This document shows positions 1-12,700 of a stretch of 64,000 nt of DNA, in pieces. Numbering within the stretch: the first letter of the stretch is position 1; each line of letters begins with the position of its first letter. This DNA comes from Lottia gigantea. Its lineage: Eukaryota > Mollusca > Gastropoda > Lottiidae. The notes below the pieces were generated by a model. The model ran no database searches. It worked only from the letters and a program-made list of their open reading frames with translations, and was not told where the DNA came from. The position numbers and the translations under genes are program-made. Location of the stretch: contig NW_008710049.1 in assembly GCF_000327385.1 (NCBI RefSeq), forward strand, positions 3,544,665 through 3,608,664, written 5' to 3'.

Positions 1-207
1 ATTATGACTTGATATTAAAAAGCACCACATAGGTCATCGCATTACGAGATGCGGTTATACTATTTTAGGGGAATGTTCACAGACATATATGTCATAATGA
101 AGTAAATTTAGTGCTCAAGTTCAAGTAAGAAGGTCATTTCCCTCTCGCACAAAGTCGTCTTCTGATGAAACCTGTGGTAAAGGTTACAGAAAACCAATTT
201 AGTAGGT

Positions 208-350
208 AGTACCCTCAACTCAAATACCTGAAAATTGTATTCAAGCGAAGAGATGGTACCCTCAATTCAAACACCTGATATTATACTCAGTAGAATAAGT
301 AATCCAGGATTAGAGGTGCTACACTCAATATACCTGAATAAATTATTCAG
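208..350. repeat. Degenerate tandem repeat, three units of about 47-60 bp
   Basis: Units beginning near 208, 255 and 315 share a 'ggtaccctcaattcaaacacctga' type core (first unit agtaccctcaact, third ggtgctacactcaat), each followed by an ATT-rich segment ending in attcag or actcag. The units have diverged clearly, so this is an old local duplication. No coding capacity is seen. Confidence 0.6.
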
Positions 351-1398
351 AACCAAGTTGAGAACACACTGATCTAACCTTTAGAACTATAAAGTAGATA
401 GAATCTAGTCTAATGACAGATCGGGTGATTCTTTAAGATCCTAAAACGATTCACCACATAGAACATATCAGAGTTAGTGTTAGGTGATGACAGTTGATCT
501 GTTAAAATCTGATATCTGTTCAAATCCTGCCAAACTGAAACTTTTTTTATTTCTGTTTTACGATGATGTCTTAATTGACTCTGTGACGCAATGTATGTTT
601 TGAACAACGAGCATGGAACCTGCACCTGATTGGGTAAAGACAGACAATGCAATGTGGGCAATTAAAAACACACCAGAGTGTCCACAGGCTATAAACCTCA
701 ATATGGAAATGATATGGAGTTTCGTGATGTAGCGAGGATTTTTTTGACGCCTCGGCACCCTTTGGTGGATTTGTAAGGGTAAAAGTCTCGAGGCTTTCTT
801 CTAGGAGATTTTCTAACGAAGGAAGCCACATCATACATCTTACGCGATTTTGGAAGTGAAAGAAGAATAACCTTTTCAGTTATTATGGTCCTGAAATCTT
901 TTCTGAATGTGCAGAATAATAAGAACTGATTAATTATTATAATGTGTACTCTCTGATAGTGATGTCAGGTTGACCTACCGAGTCCCTGAGTAGCATCATA
1001 TTCTACCAAAATAATTTTCGTCGTGGAGCTCAATAAAGCGTTTTGGTCTCAAATCCAGCTCTAGGCCGATGAGCAAAGATGGTCGAGTCCATCACAGTCG
1101 TTGGTCTATTGGTGTGTGTGTACCTTATATGATACTATTACACATATTTAGGCGATCCTTCAAAATGTAATGAAAATTGCAGTATGCTCTCTAAAGAAAT
1201 CAATCTTGAAGAATGAGAAGAAAAAAAGAAGAAAGTTGTCATCACCTAATCTGTTGAGATCATCAAAGTAAATGATGTTTTAAGTAATTTAGATACAAAT
1301 ATCTCGACCTATAAACAACATTCTTCTTACATTATTTGAAGATACTCGAGAATTTCTCTAGCTTACCTTTACACCGGGATCAATCAATCAATTCACTC

Positions 1399-1698
1399 CA
1401 GGTTCTATTTGGCTACAAAGCAAAATCTGGTACGTATTAGGTTCTTATGGATTTCTGTCCCCTTTATTTTTTGTGCTAAAACGATTGATACAGAGAGATC
1501 AATCAATCGGGGCTGTTATTGAAGAGGAATTTCGATGGTGAGTATAAGTACAGGTTCTATCTACCTCTAACAAAGCTGGTAAGTATTGAGTCCTAACGAA
1601 TTTCTGTCCCTTTATAGTTCTTGTGCTCAAAGGATATAAAGCAGGGAGATCAATCAATAAAAGCTGTTATTGAACAGGAATTTATGTGAATATGTAGG
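1399..1698. repeat. Tandem duplication, two units of about 150 bp
   Basis: Both units start with caggttctat (1399 and 1551). They share, in order, tctggta/ctggtaagtatt, gaatttctgtccc, cttgtgct, gagatcaatcaat and gctgttattgaa. Identity by eye is roughly 75-80 percent with small gaps. No gene is recognised in it. Confidence 0.7.
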
Positions 1699-4600
1699 TA
1701 CCACATGTCTATATGTGCTCCATTGTGTATCTGACCACAAGGCCAATCAAGTGATACCTGGAGGCGACTTAAATCCCCATTTTACGAAGCGACCGTAGCA
1801 GCTTTGTGTTCTATGTGGATAATTAACCGAAGGATTAATCGAATTCTATTTATTACCAGAAGATATTTGAACGTAAAACTCCAAGAAACGTCTTCATATC
1901 GTGAGTATATCAGGTGATTTTTTTTTTACTCTTTCCAACTCGAAAACACAGGATGATCTTCGTATTTTAAGCTTTAAGGTGTTCGATTAAACAGCGCACA
2001 CATGATCCAGGAATAGGTCTTAAAGATTTTTCCAGTTTACTTCAATCAGAAGATGGGTATGCATTGTACTGGAGTATTCTATATATAAATCATACAAAAT
2101 GTGCTTTTATCTTTGACCTACTATTTACAGTTTATTATATTCATATTACATCACAGAGTAGGTACAAGCGAACTGGTATTGGTACGAAGAGGAAACCATA
2201 TGATGTTTATCAATCCATGATGCTCAACACTGTTGTTAATTGTGTATTATTTATACAAACCACTTAGCCATTTTATCATATGTAGATGGACCTCACATTG
2301 TGTCTACTGTCAATACAGGTTTTCATTGACTAAAAACCCTGATAAAGCTAGAATAGACCTAATATTGGCATCACATCCCTTAATGCTACGCCCACAATCG
2401 AGATTCTTATTTTGGTCTACAGTTAATGATGCACAACAACAAGCATCAAGCACATTTATTAAGGGACGAACGACCATACGTTTTTTCTTGTCCGTTTCTC
2501 CGCCCTGTTTCACTGACAAAGAGATCTGACTCGATCTATGTCAGGAATACCTCTAGACTTTAGGCTATTGAGCGTCCAACCTATATATACTGAGCCACAG
2601 TGACAAGGGACTATTATAATGTCTTGGAACACTTTCTTTTCTGCATACAAATTATTATTCGCATAAGCGTGCGAACCGTAGGCTGTTGGGGGAGGGGACA
2701 GGCCGGTTTGCCCGAAAATTTTGAATGTTTGAGATGGGCGAAATTTAACTTTTTAAAAAATATATCAACCAGTATGTATTTTGTTCATTTTGACCCAGAT
2801 ACCTAGATATCCCAATAATCCAATCTGGCATCAATATGTCCATTGTAAACTTGTAAACATCCCTTTCCTTGTAGTAATACAGTATACAGTTCATTCTGCT
2901 CTTGGGTTACAGTTTTCTAGAAAGGGACGTAACCACGCAAGGAATATTATTCATCAAAACTGTATTATACATTGTGGTGAGATCAGAGGCAAAACTCTAC
3001 AATTTAATATTTTTTGTAAGGGGTCCTTTTACTATAATTGCTGAGGACTCGTTATGGAGCCTCCCGCCAGTGTGGTTATCTTCTGTTATGAAGCAAACTT
3101 ATTGCTTGTTATGAGCAAATTACTAATTGGCATGATGTAGAACAGAACAAGAACAGTGGGAACTATGATTCGCCAACCTGTAACAATTGGAAATCTCTAT
3201 CAACCTACTTGTATGTGAAGTAACTTAAAACTGCAAAACGCATGTAACGCTTGACAAGCCTGATTTTAATACCGTTTGATGTTTTTTCCATTGCGATTAA
3301 AAAACAAAATATACACTATAAACTCCGTTAGGCCTATATAATAACTCGGTTCTGTTTACTACTCACCGACGTCTTAAATGGTCCAATAAGCTATTAAGTT
3401 ATCCCATAATCATCAAATCTTCAATAAGTAAAGCTAATATCAGTTTATCTATTACTTCTATAATATCATTTAACTGCAATACAACACATCGTATATTGGG
3501 AGTGCTTTAATTCCATTGATTGGCTTAATATCATTTTAAATTTTATGTGACGCAGTAAGAATATAATGTTTAAATTTTATGTGTTTTCCATGTCGTAAAG
3601 CGCTCAAGTCTTTTCATTGCTTTTAACTTTTTGAAATAAAATCAGCTAACGAAATAAAACTTTCTTTTAAAATCAACAGATTACACTTTCTTAATGATAT
3701 CTGGCGAAATGTCAACACATAGCGGTCATAAATTTTAAGGAACATTACAAAGAATTGGCTACAATCGATGCAGATGTGAAGCTCATACAAGCAATTAGTA
3801 AAATGCGATTTGTGCTCGTAGAAATAGAACTTTTGGCCTAAATACCTATTTATAATTAGAAAGTATGTTTTTCTGTAAATAGCCCAGAAGTTATGAGAAA
3901 GCTTTAGAAATTATGTTGGAACTTGAACGTGATTGAAATAAATCAAATAGTGGGAATATTTTCTGACACTTGCAGACGAAAATCATATTAAATAGATTGA
4001 AAAGGCATGTTCATAGGCAATATCAGGTTTTTTAATGACCTATATTCCAAGACATTGATTATAGATTTATTTGGACACAGTGACCTTTTCTGAATGAGAT
4101 TATATAATGTAGGCTTATCATAAAACATGTTATTAGGACTGTTATTTAAGCTTAAGGACTTCTCTATTCTTCCGAGATTTGTGCCATTGTTATTCTACGT
4201 CCGTCCAAAACATTTCAATATTTCTACCGTGATTTCTACGAACAGTTTTAACCTCGAATTTGGAATCGAAATAATGAATGTTCTTCTTCAAATTGGCCAA
4301 TCAACGCGTTTGAATCAATCGCTGTTTAAGTTTGCTTTTGTAAATATGCAGACATTTTATATATGTGTAGGCTACAACTGTACAAGTATGTAAATGTCTT
4401 TTTGAGTGGCTAAAATTTGCGGCCTCATACAAAGCTTTTTGGATGAAGTTTAGTCCCATCTAGATATTGATAAGGGGAGTCGAACGATTATGGATCCAGT
4501 ATCCTTTCTTGGAAGTTATTGTTTCTTATCTGACCATTATTCCATTCCCTGTTTATTGTAAACCGGTCTTTTAATAAGTTGGAATATTCCATATTTTTAT

Positions 4601-5210
4601 TGCCTGTCAGACGCAATATATTCTGCGTCAAACAGACGCTTTTTCAGCGAAAATTATCATAGGCCTATATATCTCTCGTGTATTACAAGCTATTGACATA
4701 AATAAAAATATGTTAAAGAGGTTATCGATTATCTACGATAGAGACTAATAATCAAATTATCAATAAACTTTAAATTATCATTATCTTTTTACATTATCAT
4801 TTACTTCTACTTACATATTCTCTCTATAACGACCTAGGCGTTGGTTGGGAACTAATGAAGGATTTAATGAATGAATATGAATGAATGGTCTATTAGCCTA
4901 TATGTAGCCTAATTAGACAATGACGAGACGACTGCAGTAAATATATTCTTGATTACAATTTTCGGTTTGAATGAATAAATGAATGAAATGATAGATGGAT
5001 GAATTGAATTTAGATTTATTATAATACAAGTTTGTCGTTATTGCTAAACGGATAAAGGTGAACCTGAAGAGTTGGATTCATAATAGAACAAGTGTGCGTA
5101 TATGCTCATCTTAACCTATATGCACTAACAAGGCAGACTTACATAACCAAAAAAAGTTACACTATGTTTTGGTTTGTTTATAAATTATCTCCCTTTACTC
5201 ACTGCACGAG
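1699..5210. other. No gene recognised
   Basis: Only short chance frames are present, none with a recognisable domain. A G-rich run (gggggagggg) near 2689 and several TAGGCCTA-like octamers (about 3330, 4663) are the only notable features. The ~200 bases around 2330-2530 are somewhat less AT-rich and open on both strands, but I recognise nothing in them. Confidence 0.5.
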
Positions 5211-5629
5211 CTGCTGGGGGTCGACTCACTTTCCATTGAAGATTTTTAATCAGTGATAAAGCATTACTTGTTTTTCGTCTATGAAAGAACTGATTTAAAA
5301 CTGTGGTTCGAAATTTTGCAAGGCGACGGGTTCAATGAATTAAGGGGACATTGTCGCGGTCAAGTGTGAAAAATGTCAGTTTTTTCAAACTGTTTTCGTT
5401 GTGTGAAGTCGCCTAACAATATTGTTGAGTGAAACCATTTCGTCTGCACGTCTTTCGTAGCTGTCAACAAACATTTCGTAAAAGTATTTGATTTTCAATG
5501 GGGTTCAATTTACATAATGGTTTTGATGTTAAAAAAACCGGAGAAACATTTCGACCACAGTGTGACTGAGGCAGGATTATTCTTGTCGCTGCAGACGATT
5601 TTTGTCACCTGAGAAAATTAGGCCTACAG
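5211..5629 (+). promoter_or_regulatory. Candidate promoter / non-coding 5' exon ending in consensus splice donor
   Basis: Bases from about 5211 are richer in CpG and GC than the surrounding AT-rich DNA. The stretch ends ggcctacag|gtgagt, a near-perfect donor at 5630. It contains only a short ATG-led frame of 23 codons from 5499 (beginning MGFNLHNG), so it would serve as 5' UTR with an upstream ORF. No TATA box is obvious. The nearest suitable partner would be the acceptor at 40560 or the exon 2 acceptor at 43719. The exon identity and the link to the arrestin gene are inference; only the donor and the composition are visible. Confidence 0.35.
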
Positions 5630-6394
5630 GTGAGTGCAATTTATATAATTTACTGCTTGTAGGCCTACTTTGCCTACCAGTAGTAGAAGGGGTGCGGAGT
5701 AGGCATAAGGCCTAGGCGTATTAGTCTCTTGTTGAATCACAATCACAAGGGGCCAATGGTGCTAACTCCTGTCACATAATGCCATGGTATAACCTAACCA
5801 AGGTCAAGCTACAAGGTCCAAATTAAATTCACCTTCTTCTGCTTAATGGCAGTAGCTTCTGCTTCAAGGCATTAATTTCTCTGACTTTTGTTTCTGACTA
5901 TCACTCTCAAAATTGTTTGTTATGAGCAAAGTCCCCTTTTATGAGAACAGTTTTCAAGATTGACTTGTGATTGGATTGGGTCTTGAAACTGTTATTGATT
6001 GAAAGATGGCACTATTTTTTTAACTTTGGCATTGCCACTTAAGTGGAAGTTGCTTTCATCTTTTGAGATGAGCTTTAAGTGTTTCAGAAGGGTATGATGA
6101 GGAACCAGAATACAAAATCCATGCTACTCAGGTATTCAAGGGAATAGCTTTTAAAAAGGTCCTTTCTTTAGTGCCAATAACAGAATAATCTTATGCAAGA
6201 CAACAATGTAGTTACACTGATAATCCTTTCTATGTGAACATTGCAATATTGCCATAATAAAAACACCTTAGTGAGTCAAGCTTTAAAGCCTAAATTCAAC
6301 TGAATGCTCCTTGTATCAAACAGTTAGCTATAAACTTTTCGCTGATTAATGAATTGAGTTTAGGATCTAGTACAGAATAAGCTTACATCTTGCA

Positions 6395-6850
6395 CACAAG
6401 GGTCTAGGCCTACATCTTTAATTACCATATCAGTACCTCAGACTTGACCCTGTCTGGTGACCAGTTTTAAAGTCTTCTCACTAGTTATCAGTACAATATT
6501 ATCTGTTCATTGTTAATTGAAATAAGTATAAGCATATATCATAGAATACATTTTACATATTACATGCCGTCTAGGGGGTCTACATCTTTATGTAACCAGT
6601 CTTCATACATGCCCATTTACCCAAACTTTACAGGTGAACAGATTAAGTTTAGAGTCTTACTGTCTTATTCTCACTGATAGGGCCTATATCTGTTCATTGT
6701 TAATTGAGTGTAAACATATTCACATGCCTTCTAGAGGGTCCACATCTTGATGATTCCATATTTCTGATCCTGTGACCGCCTCTGGTGAACAGTTTTAGAG
6801 TCTTACTTATTCTCACTGTACTGTTATCTATTCAATGTTCATTAAGACAA
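6395..6850. repeat. Tandem repeat, three units of about 160 bp
   Basis: Units begin near 6395, 6561 and 6721. Each carries 'gtctagg(c/g)...tctacatctt', a 'tctggtgaccag/ggtgaacag' segment, 'tttagagtcttac' or its variant, and 'atctgttcattgttaattga'. Units two and three start with acatgccgtctag / acatgccttctag. It lies just downstream of the candidate 5' exon and may be a small satellite or the core of a degraded element. Confidence 0.65.
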
Positions 6851-7446
6851 GGGTACTGAATAGTGTAATTACAGAATAATAATGGCTATACAGACAGATA
6901 GTTTTTCTGACCATTAATCAAAGTCACTTGACAAACTACTTGATCACATTAAACTACTAAACTACTAGCTCATTCCTATTGGGTCAATGGAAGAGAAAAC
7001 AATTACTTATGACCTAGTTATTATTCCATTCTGAAAGTAGGAATATGGAGTACTTTCTTTTAAGTGTTATTTCAGTGAAGACTTTTGCATGGAACAGCAT
7101 ATGTAGACTCTGTGTTTCAGGATTGATACCATCCTCAATTAAAAAACATGCATATTACTAAAAGTAGGTTTTGTGAAGGGATAGTCCTGCAGATTCTGTT
7201 GTAATGTTGATCTCTACTTTTGCAAGATTTCTTGTATATGTATGCATTTTGAAATGAAATGATTGTTACAAGGATATTATTTGATCACTTCATCACAGCC
7301 TGTAGCACGATTGATTGATAAATAGTAAAGTGCATTTGTGCAAAATCGCGAAATTCCTTAATAAATATCTCAAACTAAGAATTTTTTCCTATTTAAATAT
7401 AACAGTGTCTCAAGAAAAGATGACCTGTCTTTTTAACTTTCAAAGG

Positions 7447-7590
7447 CAGATAATTTTGGACACACATGGATTTGAAAGCTCAAATTTCAACATTGAGTTG
7501 TGAACACTATTACTGATTGATTTGGCTAAAAAATTCTCTTTTCTGAGACTAAGATATGATTGATCAAAAAAATGGCCCACCTGTCTCTGA
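7447..7590 (+). repeat. Interspersed repeat, family 'ACCTGTCYCTTT', copy 1
   Basis: It shares with 13741-13856 (same strand) and 42570-42710 (opposite strand) a series of blocks: ggacacacatggatttgaa, aaatttc, tgagttgtga.cact, gattggctta, tctgagactaag, and a terminal 'atggtgcacctgtcccttt'. This is a non-coding dispersed element of unknown class. A shorter relative of its end may lie at about 55975-56021. Confidence 0.55.
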
Positions 7591-8682
7591 AAACTAGAAA
7601 ATAAATGAAACAAATAAATTTTGATACATCAAACTAAAAAATATAGCATTTGAGACAAAATATCTGGTGGTTATTTGTGATGCGGCTGAGCTGATTATTG
7701 TACTCGTTGAATACCAATGGTGTCAAAAGTTGGATGATTTTCTACAATAACAGGAAAACATGAAATTGATCTACACTTAGCACCTTTTTATTTTTATTCA
7801 CCATTTTTCCTTGTTTTTCTGTTATTGCACTGCTCAGGGTTATTAAAATATAATTACAATTCAGGTTTTCTAAATTCAAATGATGATCACACAATACTGT
7901 GATTGCTATACTTAGAGAGGATTTATAAGAGTGACACCTGCCCTGCTGTGAGTGTTATCTTATTATTTATTTTCTGATAGCTTTCAGTGACAAATGCTTT
8001 TTTTGTAAGTCAGTTGTGTCTTGAAGTATCTGTTACCCTTGTCATCAATAAGAAAAGTTAAATCAGACTTATATGCATTGCTTAGTAAAATTAAATGTGT
8101 CTTTGAGTCTGGCTTCAAACAACAGAATTGAAATTGTTCTACATATTTCTTTCTCTGACAGTTTGTAGTGAATAAGGTAACAGTTGTGCTGTATGCATTC
8201 ATTTCATTCAGAGTTATTTTCAATTGCTTTACTAGAAATTGTTTGTTTGCCCACCCAATTGCATTTCTGTGTTTCAATACTCTTTGCATTTTTGATGTAG
8301 TTCTAAATCATGGCACTTCCTCTTCATGCAGACAATTCCATGTTTATAAGTTTTTTAAACAGTTGCTGCTGTTTTTGTAATGTATGATGAATGGAGGTGA
8401 ATGTGAAAGGGTATGAATGCAAAATGATGCAACAATCTGTGACTTGTACTCAGTTTCATTATTAAGAACAACAACATATAGGCTATTAACTACTGTAATG
8501 CATTGGCTGCACCAGCTTACTAGGTGTCAAACTGAATTTTGAAGAATAATCTCTTTAATGGGTATCATTAGAGAGACAGGTTATTTCAACCCTTTTTAGA
8601 ATACCAGATGTCACTCTGCAACTGAGTTGTCATCCAGGTAGTCTGGAGAACAAAGAGCCATGTGTTGTGAATTTTAAATCTT

Positions 8683-8894
8683 TCACAAATTAAATGTGCC
8701 AGAAATTCATGGACACTTTTTGCATGTTCATGAAAAGTAATAATAATCACTAATCACAAGAAATTAGGTTAAAAAAACTTGCATTTTGCACAACTTATAT
8801 ACACATACAAACAAAATTAATCAGTCACAAATACATGCAATATATAATTGATAACAAAAGAAACATGTAATAACTGTCAAGTTGGTAGATTTAT
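8683..8894. repeat. Direct repeat copy 1 (partner 9530-9744)
   Basis: It begins tcacaaattaaatgtgcc and ends gttggtagatttat. It aligns end to end with 9530-9744 at about 90 percent identity by eye, with a few short indels. The two copies flank about 635 bases that include an assembly gap. The repeat is AT-rich and non-coding, and may be a local duplication or the arms of a larger non-autonomous element. Confidence 0.8.
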
Positions 8895-8910
8895 TTAAGG
8901 ATGGAATGTA

Positions 8911-9025
8911 NNNNNNNNNNNNNNNNNNNNNNNNNNNNNNNNNNNNNNNNNNNNNNNNNNNNNNNNNNNNNNNNNNNNNNNNNNNNNNNNNNNNNNNNNN
9001 NNNNNNNNNNNNNNNNNNNNNNNNN
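8911..9025. other. Assembly gap (115 N) inside an inverted repeat
   Basis: The run of N is bordered on the left by aaggatggaatgta (8897-8910) and followed by its reverse complement tacattccatcctt at about 9079-9092. The unresolved bases therefore sit within a small palindromic structure. Any frame drawn across the N run is not evidence of a gene. Confidence 0.8.
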
Positions 9026-9239
9026 TAATTCATTAACATGTGAAAATCGGTGTCATCAACCAATGAACGCAAACAAATCTACATTCCATCCTTATATTTA
9101 CATTTGGTAGTGTTCAGGAATCTAGTTCAGGAATCTATCACAGTACTTTTAAGGATAAAATTATTGCCATAATATAGCTAAACCTATCATTAGTGTCAGA
9201 AAAGTCAAAAAAAACAGCAACTCTTGTCAATTAACTTTA

Positions 9240-9450
9240 ATCCCCGCCCCTACGTTGCTAGGCTGACGATGACGTAAGAATACACAACAACACAAATAAA
9301 ATAGTTCAAGGTGAATGAAGTCTTTGTTTTACAAACGAATGAAAATACATTTCTGAAAGTTCATCTGAAACCGAGATTTGTTCCATCGTTTTTGTGTATT
9401 CATACACCGAACCTCAAGTTGTCACAGGAGATGACGTCATTACGTCATCA
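9240..9450. promoter_or_regulatory. Cluster of GC-box, X-box-like and CRE-like motifs between direct repeats
   Basis: Visible motifs are ccccgcccc (9242-9250), gttgctagg (9254-9262, like half of an RFX X-box), tgacgtaa (about 9270) and atgacgtcattacgtcat (9431-9448), which is a double CRE-like palindrome. The outer gatgacgta at about 9269 and tacgtcatc at about 9441 form an inverted pair, each with gaatacaca further in. The block could be the core of a palindromic mobile element rather than a host promoter; no gene adjoins it. Confidence 0.3.
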
Positions 9451-9529
9451 GTGATCACTAAGGAAATTTGTAGTTCATCGGTAAATGAATGCAAATTTTT
9501 CACATGGGTTCTCTGTAGCACTGTTTTAT

Positions 9530-9744
9530 TCACAAATTAAAGGTGCCAGATATTCATAGAAACTTTGTTCATGTTCATGAAATGTAATAATAATCAGTAA
9601 TCACTAAAGAAAGGTTAAAAAAAACTTGCATTTTGCACAACTTATATACACATACAAACAAAATTAATCAGCCACAAATACATGTAATATATAATTGATA
9701 ACAAAAGAAACATGTAATAATAACTGTCAAGTTGGTAGATTTAT
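9530..9744. repeat. Direct repeat copy 2 (partner 8683-8894)
   Basis: This is the second copy of the 212-215-bp repeat, in the same orientation as the first. It differs by scattered substitutions, and carries an extra 'taa' before the shared end ctgtcaagttggtagatttat. No coding content. Confidence 0.8.
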
Positions 9745-12700
9745 ATACAAATTTGATCAAAAACTGTAGCTATTTGTTTTGAGATGTACACTTAAATAAT
9801 TTTATGAAATGATTGAGGATTGTATTATAAATGTTTTTGACAAGAAGAAAAACTTTGAATAGAGAACTATTTTTCTATGTAGAATACAACTAACCTGTGA
9901 TTTAAAGTTTGGCAAGGCACCTTTTGTAATTTTGTTTTCAAGTGCTGTAATAAATCTCATGTTGCCAGTGTTATATGTTTGAAATGTACCATACACAACC
10001 TGTTAAATCACAATGATAAATATCATCCAAGGTGTGCTCAGATTTTTATTTTCTGATTCATTTGTTTAAATCTGACTGATATCTATTTATGGTTTTAACT
10101 TTTTTTTGTGACAATTTAAATCAAATGGAAAGAAGCTTAAAAGGGCAATTTTTTTCGTCAATAAGCAGTAGAAAATGTGTCCTAGTACAGCTTTACAGCA
10201 GGAATTAATGAAGATTGTCTCAAAAAATAAATATTTAACCTCACAGATAGTAGTAGGCTAGATTTGATTGAAGGTATTCTGGACATCTTCATTCATTTAT
10301 TCATAGAACAAAGTTACCAAAGGAGTAGCTATTAAAATGTCTAAATTTAGATCTACTATATTTGATGAAACCTGACTGAAATCCTAAAATAGTGTTTGAA
10401 ATTGTTTAATCATGCATTCAGTTAAGAAAATGCCAAACCCTCTCTACCTAGAAAGATTCACATTCATTCACTATAGGCTTAACTGTCCATAGTTGCAAAA
10501 CTGGTAACAGATTAATATATAAGTTACAGATTGTTTCTGGAACTACTGTTAATATCATGTATTTTTTGTAATCTATTAATAAATATTGTTTAAAAAAAAA
10601 TAGTTGCAAAAAAAGTTGAAATTTTACCCAACTAACAAATAAATCTGACTGAACTTTTAGGTCAATGCTGTTTCCTGTTCTTCACTGACCCTTTTACAGA
10701 ATACTATATTCTATTATATTCTTCTGTATGTTTAGTCCAATTTCTTATATTTTGTATAAATAATATAAATTTAAAAACAGTAAATTCAATTATAGTTAAA
10801 AAAGGATTTGGAAACAGGATCTTGTAGCCTAGATGTTAGCCCTCTTCTATAGTTCTGGAACCTAAGGTCAAGATAAATATCATACAAAACTACATATAGA
10901 AATAACACACAAACATAGATCACAACCATTTTCAATCTCTTCTTTGACTTTACATATTGAACTTTTAAAACTGCTATTAAATTATAAAAAAGCCTTCAAA
11001 TCACAATCAAAGCCCAAGTTGAAATATTAGAAAATTTTAAAATTCGACTTATTAAGTCAAGAAAATGATTCAGAATGGTTATGAACTATGTTCATGTATA
11101 TTATTTCCATGTTAAAATCATATAAAGTTTCGTACTGACAAATAAATGTTTTTAGTTAGATACTTTTTCTTTTAGGTCTTTAAGATCTAAATCGTCATTA
11201 TGTGTTAATTATTCTGCGGGGTTCTGTTCAAAAGACTACATAATTGAGGTTCAAGAGAGTATATTTTTTATTTATTTTGTCCTAAAGATATGAAGTGGGG
11301 TATATATCCTGCTCAGCTGTTGAATATTAACTAATAAACAATTTTGATTAACGAGCATGACCTAATTTTGTATCATTAGGTAATTAGGTTTCAAGAGGTT
11401 GCAAGTCAAAGATAAGTTTGAACGTCATTACCTGTTCTTTATGATGTAATTACAGTACTGTAGGATGAACTGGTGAAAACTATGTTAACCCAATGCCTTG
11501 TGATAGATAGGTATCTAGTACTGGGATAGGGTTCATGGTATAAGCCATGTGGACTCTGAAAAAGAGGTCAAGAGCTGAGAAAGTCTCAAAAATGCATCAT
11601 GTGTTCTGAGTAGATGCTAACCTCAGGCCTACTGTGTTATTAGATCTCTTGCAATTTTTTAAAAAAGTAGCCTAATGAGGCAAAATACTTCCTTGACTGA
11701 CAGAATGGAGTTACCTGTTTTCATTGGCCCAAGTAAGAAGCCAATTTCATTTTATATATAGGTATATTATATAGCTCAGCAAATATTCCTTAGTTGCACT
11801 ATTTATTCTTCCTAATAGGATCAGAAAGCCAACAAACATTAGATTAGTATGCAGAATAAAAATGAGATTTCCATGTGATTTCTAATGAGAACTGACATTA
11901 CTATAACAATATGACTCAGAATAGGGTAACAACAAGTACATGTCATCAAGACAATAGACAAGACAATATGATCATTTCTACAGATGTTTGTCTTAAAGCT
12001 CATCATGTATTGACTTTGTGAATCAGACAGGCGAAGTTAAGTTGCAGAATATGTTTTCATCCACCTAAAAATCCTTGATGTTGACATAAACATCGGACTA
12101 AGGCAAGGTAAAAGTTAATTTATTCATGTTTTTATATGATAGGGTGGGTGACGTAAGTTTTACGCTCAGTGTTAAAAACTGAATATAACTAATGTTATTT
12201 GTACATCATATGTATAATAACAGGGAAAGCCATGCTAATTCCTAAAGGTTTCAATAGTGACTTTAATATAACCTGTGCTCGAGCAGGCTTTCACAACATA
12301 TGTCAACTTGATCTGATACAATTTGTAATCAATTGCTCTAGTGATGCTTATAAATGCTCAGTTTTTTTGCTTCACTGTTTCAATAAAGAAATTGTAAACA
12401 GGTTGAAATGCAGTAAAAGATAAAAGAGACTATTCTAGCATGTAATTTCCAAGTTATGAGAGCTGTCAATTCTTACCAAGATTTATACAGATAGAAATGG
12501 TAGAAATGATGCAGTAGAAATGTTAAATACACAATTTACGAGTGTGATATCTGGATTATGATAAATAATCAGCTTGCTGAGTTAATGTACTGCAAAATGA
12601 AATAATTCAGGCCATAAATTTTAAGTTTTTTGATTAATTTACAAGATCGAAAGACAAGATACCTTTCTAGTGTAGCATAAATCTAATTTGTGTTTAATCA

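Noticed and set aside
2233-2529. Both-strand frames in a less AT-rich stretch
   Set aside because: Looked for a coding exon but found no known motif and no convincing splice sites.
7984-8380. 101-codon minus and 70-codon plus frames
   Set aside because: No recognisable domain or supporting signals; the overlapping frames are AT-driven.
8821-9110. Reading frames on both strands across the N run
   Set aside because: They are open only because undetermined bases are translated as X.
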